From the NCBI RefSeq assembly GCF_003254575.1, contig NZ_QJUA01000007.1:1-64000 (forward strand): a DNA stretch of 64,000 bases, read 5' to 3'. Under the pieces are notes generated by a model, which saw only the letters and a program-made list of their open reading frames with translations, was not told the DNA's origin and searched no databases. Positions 28,062 through 37,104 of this stretch are shown piece by piece (the first letter of the stretch is position 1; each line of letters begins with the position of its first letter). The stretch comes from Mycobacterium kyogaense. GTDB taxonomy: Bacteria > Actinomycetota > Actinomycetes > Mycobacteriales > Mycobacteriaceae. The position numbers were made by a program, and so were the translations under genes.

Positions 28062-28101
28062 CACGGTGTCCCTGTACCCGTTACGGCGTCGCCGACCACG
28101 C

Positions 28102-29109
28102 TCAGGCGAGGAATCGCTCCGCACCGGCGGTGCGCACGTACCGCAAACTGTTGGCCTGCCGGTAGCCGACGATCCCGCCCCCGAAGGTCAGCAGGATGAG
28201 GCCGGCGAGACCGGGGAGTGCGACGGCCGCGAGCTGGGCGACGGTGGGGCTGACCATGGAGCGCGGCATCGCCTCGGCTCGCGGCCCCGCACCGGTGGAC
28301 AGGGGCTGCGCGGTGATGCCCGGTGTCGGGGCGATCGAGCCCCGGATCGTCGGGGCGCTGGCTCCGGCGACTCCTGGCGCGGTCACGCCCGGCTCGGCGC
28401 CGACGGCGTCGGGTGCCCTGACCCCCCGGGGTGCGGCATCGGCGGCCGTGAGGGCGCGCGGAACGGTCACCACGAGTGGTGCTCGCAGACCGGCGGGATC
28501 GTGGCCGGCACCTCCTCCGCCGCCACCTCCGGCGCCGGCGGTACCGGTGGACGCGTCCACGACCGGCGCCTCCTCCTGGGTACGGAACGCCGGACCCGGC
28601 GGGGGTGCCGGCGGCACGATCGACAGGGCCGAGAGGAACTGCGTCAAGGTCGGCACGGGGATCTCGACCGTGGTGTAGAAGTTGCGGGGCAGCGGCAGTT
28701 GGCCCGACGGGATCTCGCCGGGGGCGGGCAGCCGCAGCATCGGGATGGTCAGCGACCGACCGGAGTCGACCTTGCCGGATTCCCGGGGTGCCAGCGGGGA
28801 GTCCGGCTCGGAGGGTTGGCGAGAGCCGCCGCTGCGCGACGGTTCTTCCGGGTCGGTGTCGACGGTGACCGACGAGTCGTCGGGAGTGTCGACCGAGGCA
28901 GATCCGCCGGACGTGCTTCCTGACGTGTCCGTCGACGTGTCCTTGGGTGCCTCGGAACCGCTGTCGGAGCCGCCGGAGTCCGTCTGCGAGGAACCGTCAC
29001 TGTCCGAGGGTTGCGCGAGGGCGGGAGCTCCGAGGTTCACACCGCCCAGGAACAGCACCAGGGACAGCGCACCAGCAGCCGCGATGACACGCGATGCGGG
29101 CCGCCCCAT
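28102..29109 (-). CDS. Exported Ser/Asp/Pro-rich protein with C-terminal membrane anchor
   Basis: Encodes 335 residues. A signal peptide (RVIAAAGALSLVLFLGGVNL to ALA) is followed by a Ser/Asp/Thr-rich acidic region (about 35-115), a small conserved block (LPRNFYTTVEIPVPTLTQFL), a polyglycine run, a Pro/Ala-rich stretch and a C-terminal hydrophobic helix (AAVALPGLAGLILLTFGGGI) with a short basic tail RQANSLRYVR. This is the layout of a wall-spanning or membrane-tethered protein with a flexible ectodomain. It ends 40 bases upstream of maltokinase on the same strand, so the two may be co-transcribed. No enzyme motif is seen. Confidence 0.75.
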   Translation of the reverse strand: MGRPASRVIAAAGALSLVLFLGGVNLGAPALAQPSDSDGSSQTDSGGSDSGSEAPKDTSTDTSGSTSGGSASVDTPDDSSVTVDTDPEEPSRSGGSRQPSEPDSPLAPRESGKVDSGRSLTIPMLRLPAPGEIPSGQLPLPRNFYTTVEIPVPTLTQFLSALSIVPPAPPPGPAFRTQEEAPVVDASTGTAGAGGGGGGGAGHDPAGLRAPLVVTVPRALTAADAAPRGVRAPDAVGAEPGVTAPGVAGASAPTIRGSIAPTPGITAQPLSTGAGPRAEAMPRSMVSPTVAQLAAVALPGLAGLILLTFGGGIVGYRQANSLRYVRTAGAERFLA

Positions 29110-29270
29110 GATGTCCCCTCATTCAACCGACGCAGTACCGAAAGACCGTCGTTGACTCCCGGGCAATTCTCGCATATCAGCACAACCCCGAGGCCGGATC
29201 GGAGTTTGCTGAGCGCAGCCGGAAATCTACGCGCGCGTCAGCGGGTTGCTGTGCCGGTTATGGTGCCGTA

Positions 29271-30083
29271 GTGACGTCCGGAAGCCGACCCCGCGACCAC
29301 GGCGATCCCGGCGATGCGCCGACCATTCCGCCGCCGCTGCGCGAACCCGTCAACCCTGCCCGGCCCTCAGCCGCCGAAGAGGCGCGCACGATCGCGGCGT
29401 CGACGAACTCCGCGACGCTGGCGACGCTGACGGCCGACGGCGATCCGTGGGCGTCGTTCGTGACCTACGGGCTGCTCGGCGGAGCGCCGGTGCTGTGTGT
29501 GTCGAACCTCGCCGAGCACGGCCGCAACCTGGCGGCCGACCCGCGGGCGAGCCTGGCCATCGTCGCGCCGGCCACCGAGTCCGATCCGCTGGCCAACGCG
29601 CGCATCACGGTCGCGGGTCACGTGGAACGTCCGACAGGTGACGAGCACACGGCAGCGCGCGAGGCGCACCTGGCGGCGGTGGACGCGGCCAAGTACTACA
29701 TCGACTACACCGACTTCACGCTGTGGGTGTTGCGGGTGGCCCGCGTGCGGTGGGTCGGCGGCTACGGCCGCATGGAGTCCACGAGCGGAGCAGACTACGG
29801 CGCCGCGCAACCGGACCCGGTCAGCCGCCACGCTGCGGGCGCCATCGCCCATCTGAACGCCGACCACGCCGACGCGCTGGCCGCGATGGCGCGCGAATTT
29901 GGTGGCTACCCGGACACCACGACCGCCTCGTGCACCGGCGTGGACCGCTACGGCCTGGATCTGCGGGTGCTGACCGAACGCGGAATGGCCTACACCAGAA
30001 TCGGTTTCGCCTCGCCGCTGGATTCCGCCGACGAATTGCGTTCGGCCACCGTCGAGTTGACGCGTCGGGCCCGCGGGCAGTGA
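29271..30083 (+). CDS. HugZ-like PPOX split-barrel protein with DUF2470 domain
   Basis: Encodes 270 residues from a GTG at 29271. The first two thirds are a split-barrel flavin-binding-like domain (TNSATLATLTADGDPWASFV, HGRNLAADPRASLAIVAP, VLRVARVRWVGGYGRM); the last third is a DUF2470 domain (GAIAHLNADHADALAAMARE, MAYTRIGFASPLDSADELRS). This fusion is shared by HugZ-type heme-degrading proteins, so heme-iron use is a plausible role. It lies 27 bases upstream of pyrE on the same strand. Heme ligands were not assigned. Confidence 0.82.
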   Translation: MTSGSRPRDHGDPGDAPTIPPPLREPVNPARPSAAEEARTIAASTNSATLATLTADGDPWASFVTYGLLGGAPVLCVSNLAEHGRNLAADPRASLAIVAPATESDPLANARITVAGHVERPTGDEHTAAREAHLAAVDAAKYYIDYTDFTLWVLRVARVRWVGGYGRMESTSGADYGAAQPDPVSRHAAGAIAHLNADHADALAAMAREFGGYPDTTTASCTGVDRYGLDLRVLTERGMAYTRIGFASPLDSADELRSATVELTRRARGQ

Positions 30084-30110
30084 TTCTCCGGCGGGCACTA
30101 CGATCGCGCT

Positions 30111-30689
30111 ATGTCCGAGCAGATGCAGCGTCCCGAGACCTGGCAGGCCGCGTTCGAGCTGATCCGCACGCGCGGACACGAGCGTCGCGAGGAGCCGTTC
30201 CGGTTGGCCAGCGGCCAGCTCAGCCATGACTACATCGACGGCAAGTTCGCCGTCGACACCGGGGAACGGCTGTCGGTGGTGAGCCGCGCGGTGGCCGATC
30301 TCGCCGCTGCCCACGGCATCGAGTTCGACGCCGTCGGCGGTCTGACAATGGGCGCCGATCCACTCGCGCACGGCGTGGCGATGGTGACGGGCAAGGCCTG
30401 GTTCTCGGTGCGCAAGGAGCAGAAGCAGCGCGGCCGTGAGCAGTGGATCGAGGGCACCCGGTTGCAGGCCGGGGACCGGGTGCTGCTGGTCGATGACGTG
30501 ATCAGCACCGGCGGCTCGACCGAGCTGGCGCTCGAGCGCATCGAGCCCCTGGGCGTGGTCGTGACGGGCGTGATCCCGATGGTCGATCGCGGGGACATCG
30601 CCGCCGCACGGTTCGCCAAGCGCGGCATACCGTTTCAGGCGCTGGTGAGCTACCGCGACCTGGGCATCGACCCCGTCAAGGACGTGTGA
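30111..30689 (+). CDS. pyrE: Orotate phosphoribosyltransferase-like protein (PyrE family)
   Basis: Encodes 192 residues. The PRPP-binding loop RVLLVDDVISTGGSTELA and the flexible-loop region AWFSVRKEQKQRGREQWIEG identify a type I phosphoribosyltransferase of the orotate class; SHDYIDGKFAVDTGERL matches the OPRT substrate region. It would convert orotate and PRPP to OMP in pyrimidine synthesis. No other pyrimidine gene is nearby, and actinobacteria often carry a second PyrE-like paralogue, so specificity is not certain. The stop codon lies inside the 5' arm of the following hairpin. Confidence 0.85.
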   Translation: MSEQMQRPETWQAAFELIRTRGHERREEPFRLASGQLSHDYIDGKFAVDTGERLSVVSRAVADLAAAHGIEFDAVGGLTMGADPLAHGVAMVTGKAWFSVRKEQKQRGREQWIEGTRLQAGDRVLLVDDVISTGGSTELALERIEPLGVVVTGVIPMVDRGDIAAARFAKRGIPFQALVSYRDLGIDPVKDV

Positions 30690-30738
30690 TTTCGGCGTGG
30701 TTGTCGTCGCTGACCGACGATAAGCACGCCGAAATCAC
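30686..30738. terminator. Bidirectional hairpin sharing both stop codons
   Basis: GTGATTTCGGCGTG (30686-30699) and its exact reverse complement (30725-30738) enclose 25 bases. The TGA stop of pyrE (30687-30689) is in one arm and the TGA stop of the convergent ABC ATPase (30737-30735) occupies the mirrored place in the other. Confidence 0.75.
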
Positions 30739-31769
30739 GCAGGGGTGACCAGCACGGCGTCGCTGTCCACCGCGACGGCCACGCGCTCGCCGGGCTGCAG
30801 GTCGCGGGCCGCCGAGCTGGCCATCTGAGCCATCAGCACCGCACCGTCGGCCGCGCTCAGGTGCACCCGCGAGATCGCCCCCAGGAACGACACCGACGTC
30901 ACGGTCGCGGTGCCCGACGGGTCGGCGGTCACGTTCACCGACTCGGGCCGCACCATCGCCACTCCCTGCCCGTCGACAGAGCCCTGGGCAGCGGGCAGCG
31001 ACAGGCCGAGCAGCGACGCGCGGCCGCCGGACACCGTCGCGGGCACCTTGTTGTTGAGCCCGACGAAGTCGGCGACGAACGGCGTAGCCGGGTGGGCATA
31101 GAGCTCGGCGGGTTCGGCGAGCTGTTCGAGCCGGCCCTTGTTCATCACTCCGACCCGGTCCGCGACGGCCAGCGCCTCCTCCTGGTCGTGGGTGACGAAC
31201 AGCGTCGTGGTGCCGACGTCGAGCTGCACGCGCCGGATCTCGTCACGAAGCTGGGTGCGCACCTTGGCGTCGAGCGCCGAGAGCGGCTCGTCGAGCAGCA
31301 GCACCCGGGGCTGGATCGCCAGCGCGCGGGCCAGCGCGACGCGCTGCTGCTGCCCACCTGACAACTCCTTGGCGTAGCGGCCGCCCAGCGCCCCCAGGCC
31401 CACCAGATCGAGCATGTCGGCCGCGCGGGACAGCCTCTCGCCCTTGGCTTTTCCGCGCATCTTCAGACCGAACGCGACGTTGTCGAGCACGGTCAGGTGG
31501 GGGAACAGGCTGTACGCCTGGAACACCATGCCCATGTCCCGCTTGTTGGCGGGCACCGTGCTGACGTCGACGCCGCCGACGGTCACGGTTCCCGACGTCG
31601 CCTCGTCGAGACCGGCGAGGATGCGCAGTGCGGTGGTCTTGCCGCAGCCCGACGGGCCGAGCAGCGCCACCATCTCGCCGGGTTCGATGTGCAGGGTCAG
31701 CCCGTCGAGCGCCCTGGTCTCACCGTAGAGACGGGTCAGCTCGGTGAGTTCGACGGCAACTCCGGTCAC
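30735..31769 (-). CDS. ABC importer ATP-binding protein (PotA/FbpC type)
   Basis: Encodes 344 residues from a GTG at 31769 that overlaps the stop of the upstream permease. Walker A is LLGPSGCGKTT, the Q-loop follows in MVFQAYSLFPHLTVLDNV, the signature is ELSGGQQQRVALARAL, Walker B is VLLLDEPLSALD and the H-loop is LFVTHDQEEAL. A C-terminal TOBE-like domain (VAMVRPESVNVTADPSGTAT) is typical of polyamine, iron, sulfate, phosphonate or sugar importers. It energises the two permeases encoded upstream. It is the last gene of the operon and ends in the shared hairpin. Confidence 0.93.
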   Translation of the reverse strand: MTGVAVELTELTRLYGETRALDGLTLHIEPGEMVALLGPSGCGKTTALRILAGLDEATSGTVTVGGVDVSTVPANKRDMGMVFQAYSLFPHLTVLDNVAFGLKMRGKAKGERLSRAADMLDLVGLGALGGRYAKELSGGQQQRVALARALAIQPRVLLLDEPLSALDAKVRTQLRDEIRRVQLDVGTTTLFVTHDQEEALAVADRVGVMNKGRLEQLAEPAELYAHPATPFVADFVGLNNKVPATVSGGRASLLGLSLPAAQGSVDGQGVAMVRPESVNVTADPSGTATVTSVSFLGAISRVHLSAADGAVLMAQMASSAARDLQPGERVAVAVDSDAVLVTPA

Positions 31770-32539
31770 GTGGTCACTCCTGTCTGGTGGCGGCGGCCAC
31801 GGGTGACCAGCGAGAGGATCAGCAGCAGCGCGAAGCCGAACAGCAGCGTGGCCAGTGATGCGGCCACCGAGGTCGGGCCGTTGCTCTTGCCGATGGTCAC
31901 GATCTGCACCTGCAACGTCTCGTATCCCGACAGCGACGCGATGGTGAACTCGCCGAGCACCACGGCGATCGAGATGAAGGCCGCCGACAGGATGCCCGAC
32001 CAGATGTTGGGCACCACGACCCGCAGGATCGTCGTCGCCCAGCCGGCCCCCAGCGACCGCGCCGCCTCGGAGAGGGTCTGCAGGTCGATGCTCGACAGTG
32101 CAGCGTCCAGCGCGCGGTAGGAGAACGGCAGCACCACCACGACGTAGACGAACGTCAGCGTCAGCGCCGACTCCCCGAGGAAGTACGTCACCCACAGGTA
32201 CACGTTGCGCAGCCCGACGACGATCACCAGGGCCGGGATCGTCAGCGGCAACAGGCACAGGAATTCGATCAGCCCTTTGGCCCAGGGCGCGCGCAACCGG
32301 ACCCAGATCATGGTGGGCACCAACAGGATCAGCATCGCCAGCACGGTCAGTACCGCCAGCGACAGGGAGACGATGATCGCGCGGTACAGCGCCTCGTCGG
32401 CGATCAGATTCGCCCACGCCTGCCCGGTGCGCCCGCCGGAGATCAGGTCGCGTGTCGAGAAGTCGGCCATCGCGTAGAGCGGGAAGCAGAAGAACAGACC
32501 GAACGCCACCCACAGCAGCCCGCGCACCGCCCGCGTCAT
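31766..32539 (-). CDS. ABC importer permease (PotC-like)
   Basis: Encodes 257 residues beginning MTRAVRGLLWVAFGLFFCFP; the ATG at 32539 overlaps the stop of the first permease. Six hydrophobic helices are visible, and the cytoplasmic EAA loop reads LSEAARSLGAGWATTILRVV, which docks the ATPase. It pairs with the other permease to form the channel. The order binding protein, permease, permease, ATPase matches polyamine, Fe(III), thiamine or 2-aminoethylphosphonate importers. Confidence 0.9.
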   Translation of the reverse strand: MTRAVRGLLWVAFGLFFCFPLYAMADFSTRDLISGGRTGQAWANLIADEALYRAIIVSLSLAVLTVLAMLILLVPTMIWVRLRAPWAKGLIEFLCLLPLTIPALVIVVGLRNVYLWVTYFLGESALTLTFVYVVVVLPFSYRALDAALSSIDLQTLSEAARSLGAGWATTILRVVVPNIWSGILSAAFISIAVVLGEFTIASLSGYETLQVQIVTIGKSNGPTSVAASLATLLFGFALLLILSLVTRGRRHQTGVTT

Positions 32540-33378
32540 GACAGCCACCGCGCGCTGCGCCGCACCAGCAGGTTGTAGGCGACCATCACCACGGCCACCA
32601 CGACGATCATCTCCAGCGCCAGCGCGTAGGCGAAACCGGCCTGCCCCAGCACCACCTCGCTGACCAGAGACGCCCGGATCAGCAGCGGCAGGATGGGGCT
32701 GCCCTGACTGACCAGCGCGGCGGCCGTGGCATATGCGGCAAAGGCGTTGGCGAACAGCAGAAGCATCGAACCGAGGAACGCAGGGGTCAACAACGGCACC
32801 GCCACTTCCCGCCAGTAGTCCCACGTGGACGCCCCGAGACTGACCGCCGCCTCGCGCCACTGCTCACGCAAGCCTTCCAGCGCGGGCACGAACACGATCA
32901 CCATCAGCGGGATCTGGAAGTACGTGTAGACCAGGATCAGCCCGCCCAGGCCGTACAGCCACCCCGAGCCGGCGAGATTCCAGCCGGTCGCCTGCTGCAC
33001 CCACAGCGTCAGCACGCCGTTCAGGCCGACGGTGGCCAGGAAGGCGAAAGCCAATGCGACGCCGCCGAATTGGGCCAGCACGCTGCACAGCGACAGCACG
33101 GCCCGGCGCACCATCGACGTCGGCGGGCTGCTGACGATCAGCCACGCCATCACCGCACCGAGCAGCGCTCCGAGCAGCGCCGTGGCGGCGCTGAGCACCA
33201 CGCTGTTCAGCAGCGCCGACAGCGCCGTCCCGGTGAACAGCGCCGCGATGCGGCTGAAGGAGAACACCCCGTCGAGGTACACCGAGCTCACCACGACGGT
33301 GACCGTCGGGATGATCAGGAAGACCAGGACGACGGCCAGGAACGGCAGCAGCGGCAGGCCGTCACGGACACGGCGCAT
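32536..33378 (-). CDS. ABC importer permease (PotB-like)
   Basis: Encodes 280 residues. The ATG at 33378 is preferred over the in-frame TTG at 33387, which would overlap the binding-protein stop. Six membrane helices flank the EAA loop EQWREAAVSLGASTWDYWRE. FLIIPTVTVVVSSVYLDGVF near the start is typical of the first permease in PotB-like systems. It heterodimerises with the second permease. Confidence 0.9.
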   Translation of the reverse strand: MRRVRDGLPLLPFLAVVLVFLIIPTVTVVVSSVYLDGVFSFSRIAALFTGTALSALLNSVVLSAATALLGALLGAVMAWLIVSSPPTSMVRRAVLSLCSVLAQFGGVALAFAFLATVGLNGVLTLWVQQATGWNLAGSGWLYGLGGLILVYTYFQIPLMVIVFVPALEGLREQWREAAVSLGASTWDYWREVAVPLLTPAFLGSMLLLFANAFAAYATAAALVSQGSPILPLLIRASLVSEVVLGQAGFAYALALEMIVVVAVVMVAYNLLVRRSARWLS

Positions 33379-33379
33379 G

Positions 33380-34528
33380 TCAGCCAACCGCGGCAGCCCA
33401 GTTCTCCGACAGGTATTTCGAGGCGGTCTCGGTCTGCTGCGGGGTCGGCACCGTGACCGGCCCGTCGACCACCGGGAGCGCCTTGGCGACCTCGGCGTCC
33501 AGCGTCTTGTTCGCGATCATGTTGTCGGCGCGCACCGGGCGAACGCCGCCCTGGGCGTAGAGGTTCTGCCCCTCGTCGCTGTAGAGGAACTCCTGCCACA
33601 GCCGTGCCGCGGCCGGGTGCGGCGCCTCCTTGTTGATCGCCTGGTAGTAGTACCCGGCGACCGCGGCGTTCGGCGGTACGAACACCGTCCAGGACGGAAG
33701 CTTCTTCGTCTCAGACGAATTCGTGTAGTTCCAGTCGATGACGACCGGCGTCTGCCCGGATTCGATGGTCGCCGGCGTCGGGTCCACCGGCAGGAAGTTG
33801 CCCGCCTGCTTGAGCTTGCGGAAGAACTCGACGCCCGGGGCGATGTCGTCGGCGGACCCGCCCTGCGAGAGCGCGACCATCAGCACGCCGGAGAACGCCG
33901 CACCGGCCTGGGTGGGATCTCCGTTGAGCGCGACCTTGCCCTGGTACTCGGGCTTGAGCAGATCGTTGACGTTCGTCACCGGGGGCACCTTGGCGGAGTC
34001 GAAGCCGATCGACATGTAGCCGCCGTAGTCGTTCACCCATGCCCCGTTGGGATCTTTGAAGGCGGCCGGGATGTCGTCGAAGGTCGCCACCTTGTACGGC
34101 GCGAACATCGCGGTGTTGGCCAGCGCGACGGACTGGCCCAGGTCGAACACGTCCGGCGCGCTGCTGCGGCCCTTCTGCTGGTTGGCGGCGTTGATCTCGT
34201 CCTGGCTCGACGCATCGGGTTGCGCGGAGTTCACCTTGATGCCGTACTTGTCGGAGAAGGCCTTGATGATCGCTCCGTAGTTGGCCCAATCCGGCGGCAG
34301 TGCAATCACATTGAGCTCGCCCTCGTCCTTGGCTGCCTTGACCAGACCGTCCATGTCGCCGAAGTCGGCCGCCGAGGTGGCCTCTGACGCCTTGCCGCCG
34401 GACTGCGTCTGGGAGCCGGAGTCGTTCTTCTCCGGTGGGGCGCACGCCGCGGCGCCGACGACCAGCAGGGCCGATGCGGCACAGATGAGGAACCGGGACA
34501 GGCGTCCAGTGGTGTTGGCAGAGGGCAT
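33380..34528 (-). CDS. ABC importer substrate-binding lipoprotein
   Basis: Encodes 382 residues. The signal ends in a lipobox (LVVGAAAC), then a Ser/Gly linker and a type II periplasmic-binding fold: DEGELNVIALPPDWANYGAI, SAPDVFDLGQSVALANTAMF, VALNGDPTQAGAAFSGVLMV, PVVIDWNYTNSSETKKLP, ARLWQEFLYSDEGQNLYAQG. The overall pattern resembles PotD/FbpA/PhnS-like proteins. Ligand class cannot be decided: no clear iron-binding Tyr pair is seen. It is divergent from a PPOX gene with 112 bases between starts. First gene of the four-gene operon. Confidence 0.9.
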   Translation of the reverse strand: MPSANTTGRLSRFLICAASALLVVGAAACAPPEKNDSGSQTQSGGKASEATSAADFGDMDGLVKAAKDEGELNVIALPPDWANYGAIIKAFSDKYGIKVNSAQPDASSQDEINAANQQKGRSSAPDVFDLGQSVALANTAMFAPYKVATFDDIPAAFKDPNGAWVNDYGGYMSIGFDSAKVPPVTNVNDLLKPEYQGKVALNGDPTQAGAAFSGVLMVALSQGGSADDIAPGVEFFRKLKQAGNFLPVDPTPATIESGQTPVVIDWNYTNSSETKKLPSWTVFVPPNAAVAGYYYQAINKEAPHPAAARLWQEFLYSDEGQNLYAQGGVRPVRADNMIANKTLDAEVAKALPVVDGPVTVPTPQQTETASKYLSENWAAAVG

Positions 34529-34640
34529 GGTTGAGACCTTCCGGTGAGCAGGAGGCGGCGCAGTGGCGCGGCGATTACCTGGCCGTGTCATCGCGGTGAA
34601 CCATAACCTGGCGGCGCTGCTCGCGCCTAGGGTTGAGCAG

Positions 34641-35060
34641 GTGAGCATGTCCGGACCGGTTACCGAGTTCGCCGGCGCTCCGGTGGCGGTGCTCGCGACC
34701 GTGCGTCCCGACGGTTCCCCCCATGTCGTGCCCGTGGTGTTCGCGATGGCCGCCGATCGCGATGATGTGGTGTTCACGGCCGTCGACGCGAAGCCCAAGT
34801 CGACCCGGCGGCTGCGCCGGCTGGACAACATCGCGCACCGGCCCGAGGTGAGCCTGCTGGTCGAGCACTACGACGACGACTGGTCGCGGCTGTGGTGGGT
34901 GCGGGCGGACGGCACGGCGACGATCCATCACGAGGGCGACGCGCTGGCGGAGGGCTATGCGCAGTTACGGGCCAAGTACCCGCAGTATGACCGCGTCGCG
35001 CTGGACGGCCCCGTGATCAGCATCGCGATCCACCGCTGGGCATCCTGGGGTGGGGGCTAG
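34641..35060 (+). CDS. PPOX-class F420-dependent oxidoreductase (TIGR03668-like)
   Basis: Encodes 139 residues from the GTG at 34641; in-frame ATG codons at 34563 and 34647 are alternatives. The split-barrel core starts [20 protein letters not shown] and continues [40 protein letters not shown], with the end [20 protein letters not shown]. The family uses F420 or flavin. The gene stands alone, divergent from the ABC importer. The physiological substrate is unknown. Confidence 0.85.
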   Translation: MSMSGPVTEFAGAPVAVLATVRPDGSPHVVPVVFAMAADRDDVVFTAVDAKPKSTRRLRRLDNIAHRPEVSLLVEHYDDDWSRLWWVRADGTATIHHEGDALAEGYAQLRAKYPQYDRVALDGPVISIAIHRWASWGGG

Positions 35061-35173
35061 CCGGTAGAGGCTGCGGTGGTTGTCCGCCGTGGGGTTGGAG
35101 GTCAGCCGGGCAGACGCGGGGCGAGCCCGACGGAAGAGTCGAGGGCATCATCCACGCGTGCCGAGGAGCCCCG

Positions 35174-35749
35174 ATGACCGATCAACGCCAGCTCACCGAA
35201 CGATTCGAGCGCGAGGCAGTGCCGGTGCTGCGTCAGTTGCGCGGGCATGCGGTGCGGCTGACCCGCAACCCGCTGAACGCCGAGGATCTGCTGCAGGAGA
35301 CGGCGGTCAAGGCGTTCGCGTCGTTCGGCGGGTTCACCGAGGGCACCAATCTGGCCGGCTGGCTCTATCGCATCATGGTCAACACCCACATCAGCGAACA
35401 CCGCAAGGGGCAGCGGCGACCGGCCCTGGAGTTCACCGACCAGTTCTCCGAACGCCAGCTGCTGAACCATCATCAGCGCACCGGTGTCGCTCAGTCTCCC
35501 GAAGAACAGGTGCTGGCGCTCATCGGCGACCCGGCGATCGCGGCGGCGATGCGCTCCCTGCCCGAGCACTACCGCACCGCGGTGTACCACAGCGACATCG
35601 AAGGCCTCGCGGTCCGCGAGATCGCCGCCCGGCTCGAGGTGCCGATCGGCACCGTGATGTCCCGCATCCACCGCGGCCGGACCCGGCTGCGACTGGCGCT
35701 ACGGGACCGGGCCGCCTCGATCGGCTATTCGGTGCCTGACGCGGCCTGA
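35174..35749 (+). CDS. ECF RNA polymerase sigma factor, SigH/SigE-like
   Basis: Encodes 191 residues. Sigma-2 is seen in NPLNAEDLLQETAVKAFASF and NLAGWLYRIMVNTHISEHRK, sigma-4 in VREIAARLEVPIGTVMSRIH with RGRTRLRLAL. This resembles the SigH/SigR branch. No anti-sigma gene with a HxxxCxxC zinc motif lies beside it: downstream is a convergent DMT transporter, upstream a PPOX gene. Control must therefore come from an anti-sigma factor elsewhere or from transcription. GAGGAGCCCCG precedes the ATG. The last 25 bases overlap the convergent gene. Confidence 0.9.
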   Translation: MTDQRQLTERFEREAVPVLRQLRGHAVRLTRNPLNAEDLLQETAVKAFASFGGFTEGTNLAGWLYRIMVNTHISEHRKGQRRPALEFTDQFSERQLLNHHQRTGVAQSPEEQVLALIGDPAIAAAMRSLPEHYRTAVYHSDIEGLAVREIAARLEVPIGTVMSRIHRGRTRLRLALRDRAASIGYSVPDAA

Positions 35750-36630
35750 CGCTCCGCCGGCTCGGTGTCGGCCGGCGCCGTCAGCCGCTCCTCGTAGGCG
35801 CCTTCGTCGCGGCCCAGCGCGATGGTGCCGGCAGCCATCGCCAGGGTCGAGATCGCCAGCGCCACCGCATCGAGGCGGCTCACGTCCAGGTGTTCACCGA
35901 GCACGACCGCGCCGAGGATGACCGCGATCACCGGCTCGAGGGTCAGCATCGTCGGCACGGACGTCTGCAGGGAGCCGGCATGAAACGCCGACTGCTGCAG
36001 CAGCACCGCGATCACGCCGAGCACGACCAGCAGATAGGGCACCGGCGTGGCGAAGACGGCGGCGGCGCCCTCGTGGGTGAGCACGTGCATGAACAACTTC
36101 GTCAGCACCGCGACCACTCCGAACAGCACGCCGACCGCGACCGCCAGCAGCACCGCACGGCGCCAATCGGTGCTGCGCAACGCGACGACGACGCACGCCA
36201 GCACAGCCACCGTGCACACGACCGCGACGATCGCCGACATCCCCAGCGAGGCCTCGTAGTCACCGGGGCTCGGTTTGGCCAGCACCACGAACACCGCCAG
36301 CGCGGCGGTGAGCAGCAGCGCCCAGGCCCATTCCCCGCGAGTGACCCTGCGATGGGCCAGCCGGGCCGACAGGGGCAGCGCGAACAGCAGCGCCGACACC
36401 AGGATGGGTTGCACCAGGAGCAGAGATCCATTGGCCAGCGCCAGCGCCTGGAACACGAACCCGGCCACCGCCGCGGCGGTTCCGGCCCACCACAGCGGCC
36501 TGCGGATCAGCGTCAGCACCATGACGGCGCTGACGCCGTGTTCGGCGGGCACGTCCAGGGTGGCCCGCTGCCGCACCACGATGCCGATGGCCAGGAACAC
36601 CGCCGCCAACAACGACAGCAGCACGGTCAC
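35725..36630 (-). CDS. DMT-superfamily (EamA-like) transporter
   Basis: Encodes 301 residues from a GTG at 36630. About nine to ten hydrophobic helices fill the chain, with two related halves (MTVLLSLLAAVFLAIGIVVR; VPTMLTLEPVIAVILGAVVL) as in drug/metabolite transporters. The C-terminus is a polar acidic tail. A substrate cannot be inferred. It overlaps the 3' end of the convergent sigma factor gene. Confidence 0.82.
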   Translation of the reverse strand: MTVLLSLLAAVFLAIGIVVRQRATLDVPAEHGVSAVMVLTLIRRPLWWAGTAAAVAGFVFQALALANGSLLLVQPILVSALLFALPLSARLAHRRVTRGEWAWALLLTAALAVFVVLAKPSPGDYEASLGMSAIVAVVCTVAVLACVVVALRSTDWRRAVLLAVAVGVLFGVVAVLTKLFMHVLTHEGAAAVFATPVPYLLVVLGVIAVLLQQSAFHAGSLQTSVPTMLTLEPVIAVILGAVVLGEHLDVSRLDAVALAISTLAMAAGTIALGRDEGAYEERLTAPADTEPAERQAASGTE

Positions 36631-36747
36631 GCCATGGCCGATCACCCGACAAGGACAGCACACCTGCCGTGCCGCTGCCCACCCGGCACGACGGGCGCCG
36701 ATGATCGATCTTGTTTCAGCAGCGCGGAACTGGGCACTCCCTGCGCC

Positions 36748-37086
36748 ATGAATCTGCGGAGATTGCTCATGCTCGCCGGCGCGGTGGTGTTGCTCGTCGG
36801 AGTGATCGCACTGTTGGTGCCGGTATCGGTGCCGGGACCCCAGGGTGACATCGGGTGTGGCAACGCGATCGCGTCGGATCTGTCCCAGGCGCGCGACGTC
36901 GACGGCAACAATCTGGCCAACCTGCCGGTGCTGAACGAGATCATCCCGCACAAGGACTTCGTCGCCGAGTGCCAGTCCGCGCTGTCGTCGCGGCGCTCCT
37001 GGTCGATCCCCGTGGCCGTCGTCGGCGTTCTGGTGATCGCCGGTTCGTTCTTCGTCGGTGGTCGCACCGGCCGGGTGCGGGCCTGA
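36748..37086 (+). CDS. Small membrane protein with two helices
   Basis: Encodes 112 residues. An N-terminal helix (LLMLAGAVVLLVGVIALLVP) and a C-terminal helix (WSIPVAVVGVLVIAGSFFVG) flank an extracytoplasmic loop with two cysteines (GDIGCGNAIA and VAECQSA) that could form a disulfide. The tail GGRTGRVRA is basic. Similar double-pass proteins are common in mycobacteria with no known function. It is divergent from the DMT transporter and convergent with the next small gene. Confidence 0.75.
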   Translation: MNLRRLLMLAGAVVLLVGVIALLVPVSVPGPQGDIGCGNAIASDLSQARDVDGNNLANLPVLNEIIPHKDFVAECQSALSSRRSWSIPVAVVGVLVIAGSFFVGGRTGRVRA

Positions 37087-37104
37087 CCTTTTTGACCGCC
37101 GTCT

